Source: Pomacea canaliculata
Lineage: Eukaryota > Mollusca > Gastropoda > Architaenioglossa > Ampullariidae
NCBI RefSeq assembly: GCF_003073045.1
Contig: NC_037600.1
Coordinates: forward strand, 14,651,188-14,715,187
DNA length: 64,000 bases
Direction of reading: 5' to 3'
The notes beneath the pieces were generated by a model, which did no database searches, was not told the DNA's origin, and was given only the letters and a program-made list of their open reading frames with translations. Position 1 is the first letter of the stretch; the number at the start of each line of letters is the position of its first letter. Of this stretch, positions 1 to 12,079 are shown in pieces. A program made the position numbers and the translations under genes.

Positions 1-822
1 GTTGTTCCGCCTTATATATATATACTATTCATTACCGCGCGGGAAGCGAGCAGTAAGACTGTTAAACACATCTCCACACCTTTCAGAATATTGAGCTCGG
101 TCCATGAAATCAGTCTGAACGAGCGATATTGTTGTGGAAGGCACGTGCTTTGTAAGATAACATGAGATCTTGTTACAGTCATGCAAGCTTAACTGGAAAA
201 TGGTTGGTGGGGAGAGGGGATAGCTTGGTTTTCTTCTTTGCCATGACTGTAGCAGACAGATATTAATATATTTTTCAATCTTCGAAAATACTGATAAATA
301 TTTTCCCACCGGTACATCCGCAATTTTAAGCCGCAGCTTTGTTTGTTGTTGTTTTAGCAGAAAGAAATGTGATGAAAAATCCAAACAGTGGTATGTGCTG
401 ATCCCAAAACATTATTTCTGTATCGCTTGCTGGCTGGTTTTATGGGAAACCAGATCGTGCCTTAATGATTTTTTCAAAATCAATAGCTCTAGTATAAAAC
501 ATTGGCGCTTAGCGAAACTGGATACAAAGAAACAATATTTTAATATGTATGGAACGGATACAGTGTATGTATTTAGTTTAGGTTAAATATTGTATGTTGA
601 AACTGGTTCAGAAATCCTCAGATGTGAAACTAAGCCCTTGCAGCGGTTGTGAAAATATATAACAAGCATATCATAATCACATAAATGTAAATAAATAACA
701 GTATTTCACAGACTGATTGCGAGGGTGGTGATGATGATGTACCAATGCTGGCAGTGACAGGTGATCTTGAATTTCAAACTCTAGGCTGGTGAGCTGATTT
801 AGGATGTAAGCAACAGCTGCAC
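1..822 (-). repeat. Upstream region of a third, left-hand copy of the VWA/chitin-binding gene array
   Basis: This stretch matches 8335-9209, the region upstream of copy A, almost base for base over long runs. Examples are the blocks around 310-385 and 8700-8785, and around 785-820 and 9165-9207. It starts with the same TATA-type promoter on the minus strand. The first exon and body of this third gene therefore lie to the left of the window. Similarity stops near 822/9209. The homologous part upstream of copy B (17380-17540) is much shorter, so the left copy and copy A look like the more recent duplicates. That last point is inference. Confidence 0.8.
11..130 (-). promoter_or_regulatory. Promoter of the truncated third array gene: TATA box plus conserved 50-bp block
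   Basis: A TATA run (11-24, read on the minus strand) is followed upstream by a block at 81-130. That block recurs with the same 50-bp length at 8414-8463 and 17445-17494. Common bases include TTTCAGAATA at one end, GTCTGAAC in the middle and CGATATT at the other end. The TATA-to-block distance is about 57-62 bp in all three promoters. Which factor binds is unknown. Confidence 0.6.
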
Positions 823-2573
823 GGAAATGGACCCATGGCTACAGTACGACTTGCCTGCTGATTTGCACTGGCATTATCATTAAAGACAAAGCAGACTTTC
901 ATTAATAAGATGAAAAATAGATAACTTTTTGGCTGTGGCTTCAAGAAGTGAAGATCGACAAAGCCAGGTAAAAATGTCTTTGCGTAAGGAAGGGACACTT
1001 TCGAATAAGGGTATAAATGTCATGAGTAGTGACACGGAAAACAGCAGACACAAGAGACTTCTGTTACAACAATTATCGACGACCACGATAGGTTTTTGTT
1101 GGGTTTTGTTGTTTTTGGTTTTTTTTTTAATTCTACTACTTTCTGTGGTTTTCCATAGTAAGTGGATAATTTCCTTATTATTCCTTGTCGGCCCCAGTGG
1201 ATCATAAGGCCGCAACTACACCACGCGATCGAATCCGGTTCTCGGCGTCCCTTCCCACTTGGGTCCATGTAAAATTAAATAATTTTGGGACAGATTAAAA
1301 TATGTTTTCATTTCTCCTAAATGTCTCGAAACATGTTTGTGGTGTCGGTGCGTGGGCTGGATTAATGGGTTCAGATCCCGTCTCGGGACATTCTGTACGT
1401 GACACCTGTTTGTAGGGCTTGTTTTCTCCGGGTACTCTGCTTTCCTTTCCCCCGTAGTGGGAAATCACCTCAAGGTGGAAGCACATTCCTACCTACTCAA
1501 TCGGAAATAAGTTTAGAGTGCGACATATACATAAACAACCAGCGCTGATCTGGCATGTCACTGCACTAACTGTTTAGGAGCAATTACTCCTGCGAACTTT
1601 TTCAACTGTGATTTCTTCATCAACTTTGAGTGGATTGGTTGATTTGAGCAAAACGTATTCAGTTCAGTATGTATGATGCGTGGTATCAGGATAGTAAGCC
1701 AGTATAAGTCTTTCCCCAAAAACATTCCTATGTGAGAAGTACTGCTCTGCTGTTAATTTAACACATTGTGTCAGTGAGTCAAATTCTTTAACAAAATGTG
1801 TTCTGTGTATTTTTTTTTTTTTTAATTTGGATCAATGGACAACAAGTGACAGAGTTATAGATGAATTAATAGGAAACCTATGAACGCTAGGGACATTGCA
1901 ACTTGGGTCATTAAGCTCAGTCAAGAGATGTTTGCGATACATTTGTGGATCTGAACTCCGAGCTTTAATATCTGCATGTGTGAAAAGATCATCTGTGGAG
2001 GCCGACGAACAGTTAAACACATTGACATTGTTGTATCGGTGGATTTGCGTTGCTTATCTTCCGTTATGTTGTTGCCTTCGTCCTTATCTGTCTGTCTGCG
2101 TCCTTTTTTTTATCAATCAACTTTATTAATATCGGTTTCAGACGGCGGCAGAAAACACAGCCACACGATGATAGGCCTGATTATTTTTCCTTTTTTCTGT
2201 GCCTTTTGTTTGAGATGACTGTCTAAAGAACAGCGCCTGTAAGTATGGGTGTGCGTGTGGTTAGTATTTGTCGATTAAATCGCGATCGTCATCAAGTCCA
2301 ATTCCTAGTACAATGTCACTCTGCTAATAAACCAATTTTTATCTTACCTATTGTAAGGGGACTTTGGGGCTCTCTGGAGGTTTCATGCCTAGGAGGAAGT
2401 GATGTAATCGTTAGTCCTCAACTTTCTGCTGTGCCCACTGTGTATTTGCCTCCCAATGCCACTCAGTGCAATCGACTCTTCGGAAGCCTGACATCTCAGC
2501 TTAATTACATAGTCCGTTGAACGGTTGAGTAAACATACAGACCCAAAGAACAACCCATTGCTGCTTCAAAGAT
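823..2573. other. Intergenic spacer between the third copy and copy A
   Basis: No supported gene. Short reading frames here are not coding-like and resemble nothing I know. Around 1335-1490 there is a tRNA-derived SINE-like stretch: a B-box-like GGGTTCAGATCCC near 1369-1381, followed by a tail containing CTCCGGGTACTCTGC. It has no target-site duplication I could find, so it is only a weak call. Confidence 0.5.
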
Positions 2574-2579
2574 TTTATT
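2574..2579 (-). terminator. Polyadenylation signal of copy A
   Basis: AATAAA on the minus strand, about 180 bp past the stop codon of copy A. It is the first canonical hexamer after the stop, so it is the likely 3' end of the transcript. Confidence 0.55.
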
Positions 2580-2760
2580 ATAAACCCAGCAGAGCGTTTA
2601 CCCTTTCGGGTCTACACACAAAGGCAAGTGGTGATTTATTTGGGAAAATAACAGTGTCACCAATTCTGCAGCACGATCATGATGAACCGTCCAAATTGTT
2701 GCCCAGTATTGAATAGCCCTTTCTGAGTTGAACTTTGTCGAGATCATGTGTTCATATGCT

Positions 2761-5700
2761 TTAAGGACGGATGCAGGTGAGGACAGACTGGCTCCACACC
2801 AGCCCTTTCGGGCAGTTCTGGAGGAAAGCTTGTCCAAACTCGTCGCACTGGATGAACTTGGCTGGGTCCTTCGGGTACGGGTGGTAGAACAGGTCACCGT
2901 CCTTCAGCCCATACTTGCAGGTGGCGTTCGTCTCTGGTGCAAACGTAGAAGTCGGGGGAGCCTGAAACAGTCGAATGATCATCATTGTCGTCGTTGTTGC
3001 TGTTGTTGTTAAGCTGCTATTTGTATGAGAGGGACTTATTTAAACAAGCTTACTAACATGTAAAATACATGCATAAATTCCGTTTTTCTTTGAAAATGTG
3101 TGTGTGTGTGTGTGTGCTAATTACACCCGTTAGTTACTCTCACGGTAACAGTAGAAATATCGGCAGGAGATGCTGTTGTGAGTGTGGGTACCTGGATGGT
3201 CAGTGTATACGTGTTGTTTGCGTGGCAGATGGCGGGGTCGTTTCCACTGGCATCAACGTTGATGTACAACGTCTGGTTGACGTAGATGATGGCCTCCTGG
3301 GATGCGCTGGCTCTGGAGATCGACGATTGCTGGGAGTTGAAGAAAGAGCCGTAGATGTTGACAAAGCCCTGAGTCGGCTGGACCTGGCACGAAACATATT
3401 GTTCGTGAGAGTGAGATGCGTGTCGTCTCCTTTTTCGAATTTTATTTGATAAGAAGCCAGAAAATATATTTCGGTAGGCATTAAAAAAACAACGTGTTCT
3501 TGTGTTGATAATTTCTGCAGGGAGCATTTCTTTGTGCATGCATTTGTTGCATGATTTATGTTATATTTGATGGGCACCTGTCCCGTTTTTCTTAGAGAAA
3601 GTACCAGAAAATGAATTTCATTATCTAGGTTCAGTCTGCAACTGGCCAGACAGGTGGCATGATTCCGATAACAAGATGGTGCTTGTGTTGATAACGATTA
3701 TGACTTACACGTTCCTAGTGCAATCAAGAGGAAGGGGTAGAAAAGAGAGGAGGATTTGTCGACTATGATGAGGAGAAAGAGGAGCACAACTCACTGTAAC
3801 TGTGGCAGGACCGCTAAATGAGATCATAAAGTTGATGGAGGTGCCGCAAGGAAACTTCTGCGGGAGATCTTTTTCATGAATCACTACTGGAGCTGCACGT
3901 TCATAGTCAACAATTCAGTTAATTCCTCTCTTTCTCTCTCTTTTACTTATTCTTAGACACACCAAAACACCTTAAGTCTCTATATTCGCGCAAAAAGATT
4001 TGTTTGTATACACTTCATTAACACATGAATAGACTCAAACATGACAAAAAGTAATGTGTATAAACTCTCATGACAATTGCACATTGACTGTCAAACCCTG
4101 TCACAACGAAAGTCCAGTTTGGATCATGACGGAAGGAAAGTGTTATTCCGGGAGTCACATGACTATAAAGTGTATAGTCGTGACATTAGTGCAATATGTC
4201 ATTGCGACATCTGGTGGCATTCACGCAACTACGTGGTGACAAAAGTGCTTTGCGCAGGACCATCACTCACCTTCACAAGACATCTGACGAATTTCGGACA
4301 GGATCAGGTTAAGAACCGTGTAGTTGGCCAAGTGTTCAACGTGGGTGCACACAGGGTTAGAGGCCAAGCTCTCCAACTTGCTACGGTCCACCTCGTCACC
4401 CACACCTGGGACGTAAAAATGCCGTAGAGACTTAGTTGCCTCATGCACGTGTCAAACGTACAAAAAAGTGGTCTCGAAAATATTATTTATATGTTTGGAA
4501 ATGATGACAAGTCCTACAGACAAATGTCACCTTCCTCTGGTTTATGTAACGCTTTAACGCACTATGAAAACAAAATACGTGACAGACAGACAGACGGGCA
4601 GGCAGGCAGGAAGACAGGCTGGCAGACAGACAACCAGACGGACAGACAGACGAGAACAAGGCCAATCCAGTGACTCACCGATGACAAAGATAGTAACGCC
4701 TAAGTCCTTGAGCTTCTGAGCGCTAGCGACGGCATTGGACTGTCTGTCCGCGTTACCGTCCGTCAGCAACACTGCCACCTGGCGAACATGGATTTCAAAA
4801 CAATTATTTAAATTCAAAAACAAAACCTCCTTGCAGTTTATTCGTACACACCAGTCAGTGCACGACAATTCTAAGTACTGTAGATGTTCAACTATGTGTT
4901 GTCTCACCTGCAGCAGCATTGGCTTCCTCTTCATCAAGGACCTCTCTATTTACCAGTTTTCTGTCATGGGCAGAACCCGTGAAGAACACATGTTTCTTTT
5001 GTTACGCACTGTTTTTAGGCCCTTGGTCACCCAAGGTTTGTTAGGATAACATAAGCTGCTTTGATGGACTGGTGCAATCTACACTTTTTTGTGTCAAATG
5101 TCTGTATGAGTATGTGAGCGAAGACAAATTTCTGTCCTGGGTCTCCTGGACAGACATCCGCTACGATTCACACCTACGATCAACGAGCGCTGATAACAGT
5201 GTACTACGTCACGTTGGTACACCATTCACAACATTTTCTGCAGTCAACACCAATCAGAGAGATTATTTTTCAGACTGACAGTCTGCATTTCTCGTGGTTC
5301 TGAAAAACTGCTATTGTAGCACGAAAAATGAAGACTTTCAACGTCCGAATAACCCGACCTGTCGCTCTGATTGGTGTTGACAGCTGGTAATGTTGTGAAT
5401 GGTTAATTAACGAATCAGTTTTGGAAGGTGAAATTTACAGGTTAGGTTTATATCGCCTATATCTACCGATATCTGCAAAAAACGCAAACCATTTAGGTTG
5501 GTCTTTGATGTTGTAATTTTACTATTTAAATATCTCTTTGTTTTAGTAATTGTATATTTGATTACTATGAAGGTGGAATTTTTTTCTCATAAATGTGTAT
5601 ATAAATGTACGACCACTCGACTTCAAGTGCCATATCTATCACTCTATCTGCCACTATATTTCCGCACAAATACCTGTACAATGTCATTCTTCATTCTTCA

Positions 5701-7709
5701 ATAGAAATCTAGGTTCTTTTTTCGCTCACCTTTGCCGAGTTGGGGCGAACGCCACCTGCGGCGGTGAAGAGTTCCGAGGCAGCAAAGTCGAGGGCCTTGT
5801 CGGTGGCTGTTTCGCCCGCTTCCTTCTCCACGCGACTGATGGCGTTCTTGACGGCCTCCTTGGAGCTGTAGTTGTTGAAATTAAACTGCAGCTTAAAACA
5901 CAAAGAAGAGCAAACGAGTCACACCTCGTCGCCGTGTATGGGTCATTAGGACTAGCATGATGCATTTTTTTCTAATTAAAACCGTGAATGTACTGTTTCC
6001 TCACATCTGGGTGAGTACCCACCGACTTTCTGTACTCCAAATATCCTACAAACATGAATACACAGAGAATGAAATAAAAATTGTTTGTGCGCAAATAAAC
6101 TTTCCAACCTCAGATATCAGACATATTCATTCACACCTTGAAGGGTGTGGAAAAATTAAATTATACTCAATTAGCAGTTCACACATACAATTACCTAATA
6201 TAAACCTTGAATAAGTGTACTCCCCCATCGGCTGAGACCTTTACATTTTAAAGGGTTGTATCCATGTACAGCCCTGAGGTCTGTTTTGTTGACCTCTTTA
6301 GTGCACATACCTGGACATCTGAGCTGAAGGTCGTGAATGCGATCTGGACCGAGTCCGGGGCGATGTTGAAAGTATCCAGGACATTGGAGGCGAATGTCTT
6401 GGCACTCTTAAAATCCTCTACACTCAAACTTGATGATGAGTCGACCAAAAAAGCAAGGTCGATGTTGTTAGATCTGCATTCTGGAAAAAAACATGTAGAC
6501 ATGTGTTCTTAACTGTGGACTACTAAGGTGTAAAAGCATAGACATTAGTTCATCCGTAATTGCTGAATGTGGAACTGAAATATCAAGACGTGAATAGCTA
6601 CGCATCGTGCAGTAAGGTAAGGACAGGTGGTAACCCGTTGTTATACGCACTGCATTAGCAAAAATATGGACAACTCCAGACATCTCGAGGAAATGTTCGC
6701 CATCTAAAAGAGTTCTTTTATCCTTCTAATGCCAAGTTCCCTGGCACAAACACATCCCTGTAGCGACAAGAAGAAAGACTATGCCAGTGTATGCGAGAAT
6801 TGGCGAGAGTATATATATATATGTTAAGACACTTTGATTACTCAGTCCAATCAGCCTCAATTTGCATTGCACATGACAATCTACAACACATCGAATCGTG
6901 AATAAAAAATAAAAGAAACAACAATCAGCAACACGTACCGACAAAACTTTGAAAGACAATAAATTCAGGAGATAAACAGTACTCACTAGTGTCCAGGCGA
7001 CCGGACAGCTTAGTGTAGTTGTAGTCGGCGTTGCTGTTCTGGGGATGGATGCTTTTCTGATACCAAGCACCCTGCTTCTCCTTGGAAATGGGGATATCTT
7101 TCCCCCTGAACGTCTTGGCGATGTACAGAGCGGTGGCCAGTCCAGAGTAGATCGGCTTGCGGAGCTGATCAAAGGTCAGGCTGTTCCAGTCGATGCCAAA
7201 CCTCTCGGTGATGTCAGCGTAGAATGTAGAAAGATTCCAGTCATTCTGCGTGCTCCGGAAGTCAGTCTCGCTGACCTGGTGGAAGAGGAAACCATGCCAA
7301 GACACCATACCATAGGCTAAATATTTTGTATCATTAGAGTGGGATATGAAAACTCTGGACTAATAATAGCTAAATTAAACGCATTAAACGGGATCATCAA
7401 GCTTACACGTTAAAAAAAAGTTCTCTTCTGGCAAACAACTTGCAACGGTGAACTTACCGCCCAGATGCCCCCGTTCAAACCAGCCCTGTAGGTGTCAGGG
7501 TTAAGACCGTCGTTAGTCTCGACGAATGCTAATCGTCTGAGCAGCAGGTGGTCGTTAGGGAAGACGCACGACTGACGGATGAGGCGCACCACGGCCTCCA
7601 CAACTGCTGGACCTTTTCCTCCCTCTTGTTTTGTCAGGTCTTCCCCCTGAGCCATCGTGAGCGCCGCCCACGTGACGACTATCGCGACACTGAGATGGAG
7701 GCGACACAT
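2761..7709 (-). CDS. Array copy A: secreted lysozyme-like head + VWA + single chitin-binding domain protein
   Basis: Coding exons on the minus strand: 7458-7709, 6987-7275, 6311-6480, 5730-5891, 4679-4778, 4271-4405, 3795-3892, 3138-3383 and 2761-2961. All have GT-AG borders and fitting phases, giving 550 aa. Residues 1-20 are a signal peptide. Residues 45-180 carry L-A-F-V-E64-T...G-G-I-W-A-V and then F-G-I-D-W and Y-S-G-L-A, which resembles a lysozyme/transglycosylase fold with E64 in the catalytic place (inference). Residues 182-370 are a VWA domain with the metal site D194-x-S-x-S and the later L-L-T-D-G. A beta-rich stretch follows. The last exon is one peritrophin-type chitin-binding domain with four cysteines. 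The start was chosen because it gives the signal peptide and matches copy B. The protein is probably extracellular, in a chitinous or mucous matrix. Relative to copy B, two chitin-binding domains are missing. Exon 8 could instead end at 3192, in the same phase. Confidence 0.85.
4579..4653. repeat. Imperfect GACA/GGCA tetranucleotide repeat
   Basis: Runs of GACA, GGCA and GACG units in the intron of copy A just downstream of the exon at 4679-4778. The matching intron of copy B has a shorter run at about 14862-14896, so the repeat predates the duplication and has changed length since. Confidence 0.75.
5221..5403. mobile_element. Foldback/MITE-like insertion in a copy A intron
   Basis: Inverted arms of roughly 38 bp lie at 5221-5259 and 5365-5403. 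They begin with ACCATTCACAACATT on the left and its reverse complement on the right, with a few mismatches, around a centre of about 105 bp. The homologous intron of copy B (15023-15470) is about 500 bp shorter and lacks it. That fits a non-autonomous DNA transposon inserted after the duplication. The flanks allow a TA target duplication but do not prove one. Confidence 0.6.
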
Positions 7710-8267
7710 GTTGTCTGTCTTCTCCGACTTTCTGTCAATACAAGAAAGTAAGTTCTAGTTACTTACACTACCTGGCCCAAGGAAGGAGGTAAACGCATTC
7801 TTCCTTTGATGGTAAATCATAAGTTGAAAACATTCCTGTTAAATCTTGGTATAATCAAATTAACGGCAATAGATCATCCATGTAACAAAGTATTTCAAAA
7901 TTTAATTCAAAATAAGGTGTTGGGCGCATAAACAGGCTTTGTAAGATGTTAATACTATTAGGTCGGAATATGCCCAGATGGCCTGTTCTCTCCATGTCAC
8001 TAGTGGTTATGTCGAGATCCCACTTCGCTGACCAGACATCCGGGTCATCATCTCCTCAACTTGTCTCACGAGGAAACACTTTACATCCTTTTCATCAAAT
8101 CACTTTAAAATCTGGCATCATTTAAAACATTATCATATGTAGACAATGCCATGACATCGCTTAAATTAAATTATCATTTGGAGAAAAGTGGTTGTAATGC
8201 ATTTGACACATTCACATTTTCTTTCTCACAAACACAAGTAGACGATTCTGTCTCACACGATACTTAC

Positions 8268-8463
8268 CTGTTGTAAGCAGTTGGATTTTAGAGCTGGACC
8301 GACGAACTGAGAAGCTGTGTTCTCTATCACGGAGTTGTTCCACCTTATATATACTTTTCTTTACCGGATGGGGAGCGAACAAGAATAACAACCGTTAAAC
8401 AAAACCCCACACTTTTCAGAATACTGAGCTCGGCCTGTGAAATCAGTCTGAACAAGCGATATT
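8268..8463 (-). promoter_or_regulatory. Copy A promoter and non-coding first exon
   Basis: A TATA box lies at 8344-8352 on the minus strand and the shared 50-bp block at 8414-8463. A non-coding first exon runs from about 8315 to 8268, where AACAG meets a strong donor, GTAAGTATC. The 5' UTR resumes at 7731 after a CAG acceptor and runs 22 bases to the ATG at 7709. Copy B has the same arrangement. The exact transcription start is inferred from the TATA distance. Confidence 0.65.
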
Positions 8464-9209
8464 TTGAGGAGGACACGTGTTTTATAAAATAACAATGAGA
8501 TCTTGTTACATCCATGAAGATTGTTTGGAGAGGGGCGCAAGATGTCGGTTTTTTTGTAACCAAGCCTCTACGTGTCTGTAACATAAGAGGAGGATGTACT
8601 TAAGTTACTAAGAACTATAAGTCCAAAATAATTTTTCTTTTTACTATTGAGAAAGAGAAAACAGCTATTAATATATTTTTAATCCTAATATATATTTCTC
8701 CACCGATGAATTCGCAATTTTAAGCCGCAGCTTTGTTTGTTGTGGTTTTAGCAGAAAGAAATGTGATGAAAAATCCGAACAATGATATGTGTTGGTGCAA
8801 AAAACTTTATTTCTGAATCTCTTGCTGGCTGGTTTTAGGAGAAACAAAAACTATGAAACAGGTTTTGGTGACGTTAGCGAAACTGAATAAAAGAAACAAT
8901 ATTTTTAAAATGTATGGAACGGATAGAGTGTGTCGTGTTTAGGTGAAATATTAAATGTTGAAACTGGTGCAGAAATCCTCGACTTTGAAACTAAGCTCTT
9001 GCAATGGTTGTGAAAGTATTAAACAAGCTTATCGTAATGACATAAATACAAAAAACAATATTCCGCAAACTCATGCCAATGGTGGTTGTGATGGTGGTGG
9101 TAGTGGTGGTGGTGACGACGATGGTGTGTCGTTGCTGTTAGTAGAGGTACTTGGAATTCAAAGTCTAAACTGGTGAGCTGATATAGTATGTAAACAACAG
9201 CTGCACGAT
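8335..9209. repeat. Duplicated upstream segment, second copy
   Basis: Partner of 1-822. It contains the copy A promoter and about 750 bp of further upstream DNA. Small insertions and deletions separate the two copies. Similarity ends near 9209, just past a GGTGGT-type run at 9083-9115. Confidence 0.8.
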
Positions 9210-9369
9210 CGTTCATTGTTGCATCACGATCAAGAAAATACAAAGTTTACAAAAAGTTTCAGTATATCAAGAAAAACAAATTTGTTAAAAAATAGATATT
9301 TCACACAAACAACTTCTGGTTGCATCGGAAAAGATCTGTTAATTTTCCCGCTACAAATGAGTATGTGCG

Positions 9370-9400
<31 letters not shown>

Positions 9401-11142
9401 CTGTTTGAAATTTCGAGGAAGTAAGCAGTGATCACCATCATGATCGTTAGCGACAACATTGCGATTATCGACTATGTCTTTAGTTGCACTACATTATCTT
9501 CCTACAGATGTTTCTGATTTGTTTTCTTTTTGTTGTTGTTCATGTTGTTGTTTGTTTGTTTTCAATATTTGGAGGAGAGAACAACTTTCATTTTTCTATG
9601 GTTTGGTTGCGTTCGAATGATGACACAAACAAAATAATTTTGTTGTTTCCTCTTCAAAGTAACATCGCACAACATGCATTCAAAGTCTTCTGTCTGCGTG
9701 TACTGTTTACTTTGAATCGTGGCCAGAACCTATCACCTGAGAACATGCAGGCTTTGTACGCATCATTAACTTCTGTTGACCTTTCGCAGGTCTGCTGACG
9801 TGTGTAAGGGCCACAGATGGAGACAACTTCCTCTTTTCATCATGTCTATCCTATCCCTCTATGAGCCTTGTTTGTCGGTTGACATTGATTTTTCCCAAAC
9901 ACTTTGAATGTTTGCTTTGAATCACTTTACCTTTTGTTGTCATGATGATGATGAGGAGGAGGAAGAGGAGGATGACGACGATGATGATGACACTTCAGTT
10001 TATTCAATGCAGTTCAAGGTCGCTGCTAATATGAGTGATGCACGGCGGAGTGGATTGCAGCCAATAGAGCCAAAGAGTTCAAAATAACATTATATACATC
10101 ATCATCATCCTCGTTCGGTCCTGCGTCGTGTAGTCAGCACAACAGTTCGGACGGTGGACCAGCAGAAAGTCCCGGTGTCATGATCTCCAGCTTTGCCTGA
10201 GAAGCCCCTTTGCCTTCTCACAGTGCGCAGGCGCAAGGGTCATTTCCTCCAACATAACACTGAGGTGGCTGTTTATCAGGCACATCAACAGCCCTGGCTG
10301 AGTCGATCCTGTTCACATCGAGGCAGGTTGGGGTTTGATCTTCGCGAATTGCGATACTGATCTAAGCATCTTTGTCTTTGCTAACCATCGTTAAATTCGA
10401 TACTGTACATCAAGGTTTCCTTTTTTCATACCTTCTGCGCATGCGTCACCTGTTGACCCCCGCACCTACCCTTGCGCCTGCGCACTGTGAGAAGGCGAAG
10501 GGCTTCTCGGGCAAAGCTGGAGATCGTGACACCGGAAGACATCTGACAGACAGTGAAGTGATGGTCAGCGCGAGAGCGTCGTGTAAGGCCACAGAAAGTG
10601 AAGGAAACAGTGTCAACAGAGTTCACAGTGCTTTACAGTCTACATCTAACTTTAGGCATGAAGGTATCAGGGGCAACAACTCTAACAGTACTGTGCCGCT
10701 GTGTGTGCGGGTTTTTTTTTTTCCCTTACCAACATCCCTCGTTCCCTTTTCTTTTTTCTGAATGGGGTAGTCCCCGGTTCTCTTGCGTGTGCGTGTGCGT
10801 GTACGTGCAAGTGTAATATTTAATTTTTTCTCTCTCATGTTTATCTACATTTTTTTAATTAAACTTATTGTTTGTACCGTTCATTTCGTCTTTGTTGTGG
10901 TCTACGTTAATCAAAGGTTCGACAGGTACGTCGTATCCCACCTGTGACTGAGCGATTGGGTGTGTGGTCGTGCCGGCTGTGTGAGCGGTTGTGAGAGCGT
11001 CCGCGACGCAGGGGGCGATACTCGACAGTCACCAATCATGATGCATTATTAATCGTATTGGAATCACAGTTTGATTTATTACCTACAAGCATTCTTTATA
11101 AACCAGAAAATATACTTACATCAATATCCAGTTTTAAGAATT
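9210..11142. other. Spacer between copy A and copy B
   Basis: No gene supported. It holds a GT microsatellite near 9366-9402, an A/G-rich GAGGAGGA...GATGATGA run near 9944-9985, and the large inverted repeat listed separately at 10172-10535. The reading frames at 10372-10838 lie over that inverted repeat and low-complexity DNA, and do not look coding. Confidence 0.55.
10172..10535. repeat. GC-rich inverted repeat with 68-69 bp arms
   Basis: The left arm 10172-10240 and right arm 10468-10535 are reverse complements with only a few mismatches. The shared core includes TCACAGTGCGCAGGCGCAAG on the left. The spacer is 227 bp. The arms are clearly richer in GC and CpG than their surroundings. No target duplication was found, so it may be a foldback element or a local inverted duplication. 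Confidence 0.7.
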
Positions 11143-11148
11143 TTTATT
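11143..11148 (-). terminator. Candidate polyadenylation signal of copy B
   Basis: AATAAA on the minus strand, about 340 bp past the copy B stop. The surrounding 3' UTR is homologous to that of copy A but has diverged, so the assignment is moderate. Confidence 0.4.
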
Positions 11149-11487
11149 TGCAAATAAATGTTTTATCCTTTTTTTGATGGCTGGACACGAAGGCAGTTGC
11201 CAGTTTATTTGGACAAAAATATTGTCACCATTTATGTAGCTTAACCCTTTGACCTCTTTTTGAGATGACGCATGCAATTATTCGTTCGCTCTCGCGGTGT
11301 CTGGTATAACTATCAACCACTGTTCTCTGCAAGTTCTAGTTGACTACCCCGATCTATTTCTTTCTGCCTGCTGCATAAACACCTTCGCGTGTCTGCAACG
11401 TTAGTTTTCAAAATGCTGCTTTTAAAAAAAATACCAAAAAAAAGCACCAATCTCATCTAAACCGTTGCATCAAAAACTTTGTCGAGA

Positions 11488-12012
11488 TCATTTTCCCACG
11501 GGAACCCCTGACCCAGAGAAGACGCCGCTGGGAATGCAGGTCAGAAGATACTGGTTCCAGATCCTTCCGCTCTGGCAGCTCTTGACGAAGGCGTTGCCGA
11601 ACTGGTCGCACTGGATGTACTTGGTGTGGTCGTTGGGGTACGGGTGGTAGAACAGGTCACCCGTCTGCAGCCCATACGTGCAGTTGAAGTCCAGGGGGCT
11701 CGGTGACGTCAAGTACTGGTCATGGGTGGGGTCCACCACCGTCATGTTGTAGATGCAGTTGAGTACTCGCTGCTCCCACCTGGAGATGCAAAGGTGCACA
11801 GGTGAGAGGTTGTCTGTGACTGTGACGACACACTAAGCCAACTTTCTCTAGGCCAATACAGTTAAGAAATGTTAAGATTTAAAAAAAAAAAACGTTAAAA
11901 AATCGTCTTTTTTCGGAAACAACAGATTGGCTTTCTTGCTTGTGCATGCATGATTGTGTGTGTGTGAGAGAGAGTGAGAGATTAGTTTTTAGCTAGAACC
12001 TGTCGTTATAAC

Positions 12013-12079
<67 letters not shown>

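Noticed and set aside
10372-10838. Open frames of 60-130 codons on both strands
   Set aside because: They lie over the inverted repeat and over T-rich and GT-rich DNA. There is no domain and no splice support.
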